The position numbers and the translations under genes were made by a program. From Ryuthela nishihirai (taxonomy: Eukaryota > Arthropoda > Arachnida > Araneae > Heptathelidae), in contig JAWZYU010000698.1 in assembly GCA_038380435.1 (NCBI GenBank), positions 1 to 64,000 of the forward strand: a DNA stretch of 64,000 nucleotides, written 5' to 3'. Of the stretch, positions 54,365 to 64,000 are shown in pieces. A model generated the notes under the pieces. The model was not told the DNA's origin, did no database searches, and was given only the letters and a program-made list of their open reading frames with translations. The stretch's first letter is position 1. Each line of letters begins with the position of its first letter.

Positions 54365-54430
54365 CCCCCTCTCCCACTCGACTTTGACCGTTGCGCAATG
54401 TGGATTCTAGGAAACATCTATTTTTAAACC

Positions 54431-54557
54431 TTATCAGCGTCAAATGCAGACACAGTGAAGCGCTGGACATTTGACCTTTTGACCTTCCAGCTGATAAAGG
54501 ATTGCACCATATCGTGTGATGTGGCGAAAGTGCTGTTGCTACCCGCTGATAAGCGAG
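54431..54557 (-). promoter_or_regulatory. Three TTATCAG motifs upstream of the polymerase
   Basis: TTATCAG (or its complement) occurs at 54431, 54491 and 54546. The last is CTCGCTTATCAG on the minus strand, identical over 12 bases and in the same gene-relative orientation as the repeat at 40836-40847. Confidence 0.45.
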
Positions 54558-54650
54558 ATGAAGGATGTCAACACGTATCGCACAATTTCCCTGGATCCGA
54601 TGAGGCTTTTTCCCGAAATTAACGTGGAGGTATCGAATCACGCTAGCAAT

Positions 54651-55260
54651 GGAATGATTTTTTTCCTATTAAACGCGTCTACAGAAAACTGATTTATTTC
54701 GAGCGTTGGATGATTTCTAATAAAGGTGAGTGAGAGTGTTTAATTACTAGGGGATAGATTAACAGGATTGGAAAAAAACGAATCCCAAAGGAGTTTTAAT
54801 AAAAGGGAATCGTGTAGCAGTCCTGGCAAAATGAATAGCAAAAGATTTTTAATAGAGGTAACTTTTAATAGAAAGGGTTTTAATTAATAAGAATACAACT
54901 TTGAGAGTTGATTTTTACAATTGAGACTTGTGTCATCCTTTCTGTGGAATTATTCTGAGACTTGTAATCCGAGGGAAGGAGGGGGCTTAAAATATAGGTA
55001 GGGCTTAAAATATAGGTCAACCAGGTGGTTTGCAAAATCGAAGTTTTAAAATAAAAGGTGAGTCTGAAATAAAGAAAAATCGAGACTATTCGAGAAGGAG
55101 GGCTTAAAATATAGGTGGGCCAACCAGGGGTTTTGCAAAATCGAGGTTTTAAAATAAAGAAAAATCGAGACAATTCGAGAAGGGGGGCTTAAAATTAAAG
55201 TTAAAAACTAGATAGCACCAGGGGTTAAAAGGGGGAGGAATTTTTAATTATGAATTATTA
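54651..55260. repeat. AT-rich right flank with 85-100-bp tandem repeats
   Basis: From about 54982 to 55195, units start with GGGCTTAAAATATAGGT, continue CAACCAGG, TTTGCAAAATCGA and GTTTTAAAATAAAG, and are repeated two to three times. No gene. It could contain the Polinton right terminus, but I found no inverted match on the left. Confidence 0.6.
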
Positions 55261-55298
55261 ATTATTATTAATAAGGATTCCACGACAGTTGGGAAACT

Positions 55299-55480
55299 AG
55301 GGTCAATTTCCGGTCTGTTGCGACATAGGGGGTCAATTTCCGGTCGATTGCGACATAGGGGTCAAAGTCCAATCTGAGAAGGCAGCGTGGACACCGGGGT
55401 CAATTTCCGGTCGATTGCGACATAGGCGTCAAAGTTCAGAAGGCAACGTGGACGATTGCTACATAGGGGGGAAAGCACTG
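55299..55480. repeat. Short repeats with GGTCAATTTCCGGTCGATTG
   Basis: Three to four units of GGGTCAATTTCCGGTC(G/T)(A/G)TTGCGACATAGG, some followed by GTCAAAGT and GAAGGCA(G/A)CGTGGAC. Confidence 0.8.
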
Positions 55481-55534
55481 TGCAAAGGGGATTCCTCCGG
55501 TTGTGATGAAACTACTAAGGTATCCCATGCCTCT

Positions 55535-55920
55535 GTTCACTATTGCACCAAAATCCATTTTTTCACTATGAAAAGAAATGTCCCATTGCACCAAAATCCA
55601 TTTCACTATAGGATGAAAATGTCCCATTGCACCAATATCTATTTCAATGTGAGATGAAAATGTCCCATTGAACAAAATTATTTTCACTCTGAGCTGAAAA
55701 TATCCCATTGCGCCGAAATCCTTTCACAATGAGATGAAAATATCCCATTGCACCAAAATCCATTTTTTCACTATGAAATGAAATGTCCCATTGCACCAAA
55801 ATCCATTTCACTATGGGATGAAAATGTCCCATTGCACCAAAATCCATTTCAATGTGAGATAAAAATATCCCATTGCGCCGAAATCTATTCACTATGAGAT
55901 TAAAATGTCCCACTGCACGA
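55535..55920. repeat. 41-bp minisatellite, about nine units
   Basis: Each unit reads TCACTATGAGATGAAAATGT followed by CCCATTGCACCAAAATCCAT, with small changes. The minus-strand open frames across it are by-products. A related single unit lies inside the retrotransposon at about 37345-37395. Confidence 0.9.
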
Positions 55921-55935
55921 AAAAAACTCTCTGAA

Positions 55936-58900
55936 AAAAAAAAACTCTCTGAGATCAACTTTATTGGCGACTCTTGGTTCACCTTCTCTCACATAAAGGC
56001 AGTGCGGATCACACTTCTACAGCATCAGAGTGAAAAACACTCTGAGATCAACTTTATTGGCGACTCTTGGTTCACCTTCTCTCACATAAAGGCAGTGCGG
56101 ATCACACTTCTACAGCATCAGAGTGAAAAACTCTCTGAGATCAACTTTATTGGCGAATCTTGGTTCACCTTCTCTCACATAAAGGCAGTGCGGATCACAC
56201 TTCTACAGCATGAGAGTGAAAAACTCTCTGAGATCAACTTTATTGGCGACTCTTGGTTCACCTTCTCTCACATAAAGGCAGTGCGGATCACACTTCTACA
56301 GCATCAGAGTGAAAAATTCTCTCAGATCAACTTTATTGGCGACTCTTTGTTCACCTTCTCTCACATAAAGGCAGTGCGGATCACACTTCTACAGCATCAG
56401 AATGAAAAACTCTCCGAGATCAACTTTATTGGCGACTCTTGGTTCACCTTCTCTCACATAAAGGCAATGCGGATCACACTTCTACAGCATCAGAGTGAAA
56501 AACTCTCTGAGATCAGCTTTATTGGCGACTCTTGGTTCACCTTCTCTCACATAAAGGCAGTGCGGATCACACTTCTACAGCATCAGAGTGAAAAATTCTC
56601 TGAGATCAACTTTATTGGCGACTCTTGGTTCACCTTCTCTCACATAAAGGCAGTGCGGATCACACTTCTACAGCATCAGGGTGAAAAACTCTCTGAGATC
56701 AACTTTATTGGCGACTCTTGGTTCACTTTCTCTCACATAAAGGCAGACCGGATCACACTTCTACAGCATCAGAGTGAAAAACTCTCTGAGATCAGCTTTA
56801 TTGGCGACTCTTGGTTCACCTTCTCTCACATAAAGGCAGTGCGGATCATACTTCTACATCATGAGAGTGAAAAACTCTCTGAGATCAACTTTATTGGCGA
56901 CTCTTGGTTCACCTTCTCTCACATAAAGGCAGTGCGGATCACACTTCTACAGCATCAGAGTGAAAAACTCTCTGAGATCAACTTTATTGGCGACTCTTGG
57001 TTCACCTTCTCTCACATAAAGGCACTGCGGATCACACTTCTACAGCATCAGAATGAAAAACTCTCCGAGATCAACTTTATTGGCGACTCTTGGTTCACCT
57101 TCTCTCACATAAAGGCAATGCGGATCACACTTCTACAGCATCAGAGTGAAAAACTCTCTGAGATCAGCTTTATTGGCGACTCTTGGTTCACCTTCTCTCA
57201 CATAAAGGCAGTGCGGATCACACTTCTACAACATCAGAGTGAAAAATTCTCTGAGATCAACTTTATTGGCGACTCTTGGTTCACCTTCTCTCACATAAAG
57301 GCAGTGCGGATCACACTTCTACAGCATCAGAGTGAAAAATTCTCTGAGATCAACTTTATTGGCGACTCTTGGTTCACCTTCTCTCACATAAAGGCAGTGC
57401 GGATCACACTTCTACAGCATCAGGGTGAAAAACTCTCTGAGATCAACTTTATTGGCGACTCTTGGTTCACTTTCTCTCACATAAAGGCAGACCGGATCAC
57501 ACTTCTACAGCATCAGAGTGAAAAACTCTCTGAGATCAGCTTTATTGGCGACTCTTGGTTCACCTTCTCTCACATAAAGGCAGTGCGGATCATACTTCTA
57601 CATCATGAGAGTGAAAAACTCTCTGAGATCAACTTTATTGGCGACTCTTGGTTCACCTTCTCTCACATAAAGGCAGTGCGGATCACACTTCTACAGCATC
57701 AGAGTGAAAAACTCTCTGAGATCAACTTTATTGGCGACTCTTGGTTCACTTTCTCTCACATAAAGGCAGACCGGATCACACTTCTACAGCATCAGAGTGA
57801 AAAACTATCTGAGATCAACTTTATTGGCGACTCTTGGTTCACCTTCTCTCACATAAAGGCAGTGCGGATCACACTTCTACAGCATGAGAGTGAAAAACTC
57901 TCTGAGATCAACTTTATTGGCGACTCTTGGTTCATCTTCTCTCACATAAAGGCAGTGCGGATCACACTTCTACAGCATCAGAGTGAAAAACTCTCTGAGA
58001 TCAACTTTATTGGCGACTCTTGGTTCACCTTCTCTCACATAAAGGCAGTGCGGATCACACTTCTACAGCATCAGAGTGAAAAACTCTCTGAGATCAACTT
58101 TATTGGCGACTCTTGGTTCACCTTCTCTCACATAAAGGCAGTGCGGATCACACTTCTACAGCATCAGAGTGAAAAACTATCTGAGATCAACTTTATTGGC
58201 GACTCTTGGTTCACCTTCTCTCACATAAAGGCAGTGCGGATCACACTTCTACAGCATTAGAGTGAAAAACTCTCTGAGATCAGCTTTATTGGCGACTCTT
58301 GGTTCACCTTCTCTCACATAAAGGCAGTGCGGATCACACTTCTACAACATCAGAGTGAAAAATTCTCTGAGATCAACTTTATTGGCGACTCTTGGTTCAC
58401 CTTCTCTCACATAAAGGCAGTGCGGATCACACTTCTACAGCATCAGAGTGTAAAATTCTCTGAGATCAACTTTATTGGCGACTCTTGGTTCACCTTCTCT
58501 CACATAAAGGCAGTGCGGATCACACTTCTACAGCATCAGGGTGAAAAACTCTCTGAGATCAACTTTATTGGCGACTCTTGGTTCACTTTCTCTCACATAA
58601 AGGCAGACCGGATCACACTTCTTCAGCATCAGAGTGAAAAACTCTCTGAGATCAGCTTTATTGGCGACTCTTGGTTCACCTTCTCTCACATAAAGGCAGT
58701 GCGGATCATACTTCTACAGCATGAAAGTGAAAAACTCTCTGAGATCAACTTTATTGGCGACTCTTGGTTCACCTTCTCTCACATAAAGGCAGTGCGGATC
58801 ACACTTCTACAGCATCAGAGTGAAAAACTCTGTGAGATCAACTTTATTGGCGACTCTTGGTTCACCTTCTCTCACATAAAGGCAGTGCGGATCACACTTC

Positions 58901-61900
58901 TACAGCATCAGAGTGAAAAACTATCTGAGATCAACTTTATTGGCGACTCTTGGTTCACCTTCTCTCACATAAAGGCAGTGCGGATCACACTTCTACAGCA
59001 TTAGAGTGAAAAACTCTCTGAGATAAACTTTATTGGCGACTCTTGGTTCACCTTCTCTCACATAAAGGCAGTGCGGATCACACTTCTACAGCATCAGAGT
59101 GAAAAACTCTCTGAGATCAACTTTATTGGCGACTCTTGGTTCACCTTCTCTCACATAAAGGCAGTGCGGATCACACTTCTACAGCATGAGAGTGAAAAAC
59201 TCTCCGAGATCAACTTTATTGGCGACTCTTGGTTCACCTTCTCTCACATAAAGGCAGTGCGGATCACACTTCTACAGCATCAGAGTGAAAAACTCTCTGA
59301 GATCAACTTTATTGGCGACTCTTGGTTCACCTTCTCTCACATAAAGGCAGTGCGGATCACACTTCTACAGCATTAGAGTGAAAAACTCTCTGAGATCAGC
59401 TTTATTGGCGACTCTTGGTTCACCTTCTCTCACATAAAGGCAGTGCGGATCACACTTCTACAGCATGAGAGTGAAAAACTCTCTGAGATCAACTTTATTG
59501 TCGACTCTTGGTTCACCTTCTCTCACATAAAGGCAGTGCGGATCACACTTCTACAGCATCAGAGTGAAAAACTCTCTGAGATCAACTTTATTGGCGACTC
59601 TTGGTTCACCTTCTCTCACATAAAGGCAGTGCGGATCACACTTCTACAGCAGCAGAGTGAAAAACTCTCTGAGATCAACTTTATTGGCGACTCTTGGTTC
59701 ACCTTCTCTCACATAAAGGCAGTGCGGATCACACTTCTACAGCATCAGAGTGAAAAACTCTCTGAGATCAACTTTATTGGCGACTCTTGGTTCACCTTCT
59801 CTCACATAAAGGCAGTGCGGATCACACTTCTACAGCATTAGAGTGAAAAACTCTCTGAGATCAGCTTTATTGGCGACTCTTGGTTCACCTTCTCTCACAT
59901 AAAGGCAGTGCGGATCACACTTCTACAGCATGAGAGTGAAAAACTCTCTGAGATCAACTTTATTGTCGACTCTTGGTTCACCTTCTCTCACATAAAGGCA
60001 GTGCGGATCACACTTCTACAGCATCAGAGTGAAAAACTCTCTGAGATCAACTTTATTGGCGAATCTTGGTTCACCTTCTCTCACATAAAGGCAGTGCGGA
60101 TCACACTTCTACAGCATCAGAGTGAAAAACTCTCTGAGATCAACTTTATTGGCGACTCTTGGTTCACCTTCTCTCACATAAAGGCAGTGCGGATCACACT
60201 TCTACAGCATCAGAGTGAAAAATTCTCTGAGATCAACTTTATTGGCGATTCTTGGTTCACCTTCTCTCACATAAAGGCAGTGCGGATCACACTTCTACAG
60301 CATCAGAGTGAAAAACTCTCTGAGATCAACTTTATTGGCGACTCTTGGTTCACCTTCTCTCACATAAAGGCAGTGCGGATCACACTTCTACAGCATCAGA
60401 GTGAAAAACTCTCTGAGATCAACTTTATTGGCGAATCTTGGTTCACCTTCTCTCACATAAAGGCAGTGCGGATCACACTTCTACAGCATCAGAGTGAAAA
60501 ACTCTCTGAGATCAACTTTATTGGCGACTCTTGGTTCACCTTCTCTCACATAAAGGCAGTGCGGATCACACTTCTACAGCATCAGGGTGAAAAATTCTCT
60601 GAGATCAACTTTATTGGCGACTCTTGGTTCACCTTCTCTCACATAAAGGCAGTGCGGATCACACTTCTACAGCATCAGAGTGAAAAACTCTCTGAGATCA
60701 ACTTTATTGGCGACTCTTGGTTCACCTTCTCTCACATAAAGGCAGTGCGGATCACACTTCTACAGCATCAGAGTGAAAAACTCTCTGAGATCAACTTTAT
60801 TGGCGACTCGTGGTTCACTTTCTCTCACATAAAGGCAGACCGGATCACACTTCTACAGCATCAGAGTGAAAAACTCTCTGAGATCAACTTTATTGGCGAC
60901 TCTTGGTTCACTTTCTCTCACATAAAGGCAGACCGGATCACACTTCTACAGCATCAGAGTGAAAAATTCTCTGAGATCAACTTTATTGGCGACTCTTGGT
61001 TCACCTTCTCTCACATAAAGGCAGTGCGGATCACACTTCTACAGCATCAGAGTGAAAAACTCTCTGAGATCAACTTTATTGGCGACTCTTGGTTCACCTT
61101 CTCTCACATAAAGGCAGTGCGGATCACACTTCTACAGCATCAGAGTGAAAAACTCTCTGAGATCAACTTTATTGGCGAATCTTGGTTCACCTTCTCTCAC
61201 ATAAAGGCAGTGCGGATCACACTTCTACAGCATCAGAGTGAAAAACTGTCTGAGATCAACTTTATTGGCGACTCTTGGTTCACCTTCTCTCACATAAAGG
61301 CAGTGCGGATCACACTTCTACAGCATCAGGGTGAAAAATTCTCTGAGATCAACTTTATTGGCGACTCTTGGTTCACCTTCTCTCACATAAAGGCAGTGCG
61401 GATCACACTTCTACAGCATCAGAGTGAAAAACTCTCTGAGATCAACTTTATTGGCGACTCTTGGTTCACCTTCTCTCACATAAAGGCAGTGCGGATCACA
61501 CTTCTACAGCATCAGAGTGAAAAACTCTCTGAGATCAACTTTATTGGCGACTCGTGGTTCACTTTCTCTCACATAAAGGCAGACCGGATCACACTTCTAC
61601 AGCATCAGAGTGAAAAACTCTCTGAGATCAACTTTATTGGCGACTCTTGGTTCACTTTCTCTCACATAAAGGCAGACCGGATCACACTTCTACAGCATCA
61701 GAGTGAAAAATTCTCTGAGATCAACTTTATTGGCGACTCTTGGTTCACCTTCTCTCACATAAAGGCAGTGCGGATCACACTTCTACAGCATCAGAGTGAA
61801 AAACTCTCTGAGATCAACTTTATTGGCGAATCTTGGTTCACCTTCTCTCACATAAAGGCAGTGCGGATCACACTTCTACAGCATCAGAGTGAAAAACTCT

Positions 61901-64000
61901 CTGAGATCAACTTTATTGGCGAATCTTGGTTCACCTTCTCTCACATAAAGGCAGTGCGGATCACACTTCTACAGCATCAGAGTGAAAAACTCTCTGAGAT
62001 CAACTTTATTGGCGACTCTTGGTTCACCTTCTCTCACATAAAGGCAGTGCGGATCACACTTCTACAGCATCAGAGTGAAAAACGCTCTGAGATCAACTTT
62101 ATTGGCGACTCTTGGTTCACCTTCTCTCACATAAAGGCAGTGCGGATCACACTTCTACAGCATCAGAGTGAAAAACTCTCTGAGATCAACTTTATTGGCG
62201 ACTCTTGGTTCACCTTCTCTCACATAAAGGCAGTGCGGATCACACTTCTACAGCATGAGAGTGAAAAACTCTCTGCGATCAACTTATTGGCGAATCATTT
62301 TTCACCTTCTCTCACATAAAGGCAGTGCGGATCACACTTCTACAGCATGAGAGTGAAAAACTCTCTGAGATCAACTTTATTGGCGACTCTTGGTTCACCT
62401 TCTCTCACATAAAGGCAGTGCGGATCACACTTCTACAGCATCAGAGTGAAAAATTCTCTGAGATCAACTTTATTGGCGACCCTTGGTTCACCTTCTCTCA
62501 CATAAAGGCAGTGCGGATCACACTTCTACAGCATCAGAATGAAAAACTCTCTGAGATCAACTTTATTGGCGACTCTTGGTTCACCTTCTCTCACATAAAG
62601 GCAGTGCGGATCACACTTCTACAGCATCAGAGTGAAAAACTCTCTGAGATCAACTTTATTGGCGACTCTTGGTTCACCTTCTCCCACATAAAGGCAGTGC
62701 GGATCACACTTCTACAGCATCAGAGTGAAAAACTCTCTGAGATCAACTTTATTGGCGACTCTTGGTTCACCTTCTCTCACATAAAGGCAGTGCGGAACAC
62801 ACTTCTACAGCATCAGACTGAAAAACTCTCTGAGATCAACTTTATTGGCGACTCTTGGTTCACCTTCTCTCACATAAAGGCAGTGCGGATCACACTTCTA
62901 CAGCATGAGAGTGAAAAACTCTCTGAGATCAACTTTATTGGCGAATCTTGTTTCACCTTCTCTCACATAAAGGCAGTGCGGATCACACTTCTACAGCATG
63001 AGAGTGAAAAACTCTCTGAGATCAACTTTATTGGCGACTCTTGGTTCACCTTCTCTCACATAAAGGCAGTGCGGATCACACTTCTACAGCATCAGAGTGA
63101 AAAACTCTCTGAGATCAACTTTATTGGCGACTCTTGGTTCACCTTCTCTCACATAAAGGCAATGCGGATCACACTTCTACAGCATCAGAGTGAAAAACTC
63201 TCTGAGATCAACTTTATTGGCGACTCTTGGTTCACCTTCTCTCACATAAAGGTAGTGCGGATCACACTTTTACAGCATCAGAATGAAAAACTCTCCGAGA
63301 TCAACTTTATTGGCGACTTTTGGTTCACCTTCTCTCACATAAAGGCAGTGCGGATCACACTTCTACAACATGAGAGTGAAAAACTCTCTGAGATCAACTT
63401 TATTGGCGACTCTTGGTTCACCTTCTCTCACATAAAGGCAGTGCGGATCACACTTCTACAGCATCAGAGTGAAAAACTATCTGAGATCAACTTTATTGGC
63501 GACTCTTGGTTCACCTTCTCTCATATAAAGGCAGTGCGGATCACACTTCTACAGCATTAGAGTGAAAAACTCTCTGAGATAAACTTTATTGGCGACTCTT
63601 GGTTCACCTTCTCTCACATAAAGGCAGTGCGGATCACACTTCTCCAGCATCAGAGTGAAAAATTCTCTGAGATCAACTTTATTGGCGACTCTTGGTTCAC
63701 CTTCTCTCACATAAAGGCAGTGCGGATCACACTTCTACAGCAGCAGAGTGAAAAACTCTCTGAGATCAACTTTATTGGCGACTCTTGGTTCACCTTCTCT
63801 CACATAAAGGCAGTGCGGATCACACTTCTACAGCATCAGAGTGAAAAACTCTCTGAGATCAACTTTATTGGCGACTCTTGGTTCACCTTCTCTCACATAA
63901 AGGCAGTGCGGATCACACTTCTACAGCATTAGAGTAAAAAACTCTCTGAGATCAGCTTTATTGGCGACTCTTGGTTCACCTTCTCTCACATAAAGGCAGT
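55936..64000. repeat. 93-bp satellite, about 87 units, continues past the window
   Basis: The unit contains GAGATCAACTTTATTGGCGA, CTCTTGGTTCACCTTCTCTC, ACATAAAGGCAGTGCGGATC and ACACTTCTACAGCATCAGAG, then TGAAAAACTCTCT. Units are 90-100% alike. Because 93 is 3 x 31, one of the six frames stays open for long stretches (up to about 800 codons), broken by CAG-to-TAG changes at stops ending 58260, 59004, 59376, 59841, 63560 and 63932, and by a one-base deletion at about 62284. I treat it as a satellite, not a gene. Confidence 0.93.

Larger units (their letters stand above)
40265..54650. mobile_element. Polinton/Maverick (virus-like DNA transposon), degraded
   Basis: The content defines it: rve integrase with chromodomain, double-jelly-roll major capsid protein, penton-like protein, adenain-like protease, FtsK/HerA-type packaging ATPase and protein-primed DNA polymerase B, with the + strand block and the minus-strand polymerase converging near 47.5-48.4 kb. 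Several + strand genes overlap by ATGA or similar, as in compact viral genomes. I could not locate the long terminal inverted repeats or the 6-bp target duplication. The left end may be cut or displaced by the retrotransposon at 37246-40196, and the right end may lie among the repeats after 54.65 kb. The copy looks old but recognisable throughout. Confidence 0.95.

Noticed and set aside
55873..63932. Long + strand open frames of up to ~800 codons as a repeat protein gene
   Set aside because: They follow from a 93-bp (3 x 31) satellite unit with one of six frames open by chance. They are broken by several TAGs and a deletion and have no distinct start, end or splice context.

Overview
The window is nuclear DNA of an animal, most likely an invertebrate (possibly an arthropod; I cannot name a species). 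It holds spliced exons of a FAM20-type secretory-pathway kinase, tRNA-derived SINEs, a hAT-like element, an EN-RT (RTE-like) retrotransposon and a Polinton/Maverick. Nothing looks bacterial: there is no CRISPR array, rRNA or intact tRNA gene.

Layout. Five FAM20C-like exons lie on the + strand at 1774-1898, 3920-3998, 8241-8333, 13293-13405 and 34678-34968. The catalytic C-terminal exons are not in the window, so everything after 34968 is probably the next intron (over 29 kb) and most of the window is transposon-swollen intron. From 1 to 15.5 kb and from 35 to 37 kb there are ten copies of a tRNA-derived SINE. Its tail is a 169-bp unit repeated one to nine times, and three copies have clear target-site duplications. 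Three copies of a second tRNA-derived SINE are also present. Two large elements built from a 128-bp tandem repeat follow (9458-13201 and 16043-34409). The second is 18.4 kb, ends in hAT-like terminal inverted repeats and is flanked by an exact 8-bp duplication, TTATAGAG.

From 37.2 to 40.2 kb lies a decayed EN-RT retrotransposon on the minus strand. From 40.3 to 54.65 kb lies a Polinton/Maverick. Its + strand block runs exonuclease-like protein, PC4-like proteins, integrase, penton-like capsid protein, core-like protein, major capsid protein, adenain-like protease, packaging ATPase and two small proteins. The convergent minus-strand gene is a protein-primed DNA polymerase B. Capsid and small genes are open. 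Polymerase, integrase, protease, ATPase, core protein and PC4 gene carry stops or frameshifts, so this copy cannot be autonomous as it stands.

The least expected feature is the 5' end of the polymerase gene. It is split into short exons of the same phase, separated by three introns that are copies of one another, as if an exon-intron module had been serially duplicated. One of these exons contains a perfect 41-bp inverted repeat. Right of the Polinton are a 41-bp minisatellite, related to a stretch inside the retrotransposon, and about 8 kb of a 93-bp satellite that runs off the window end.
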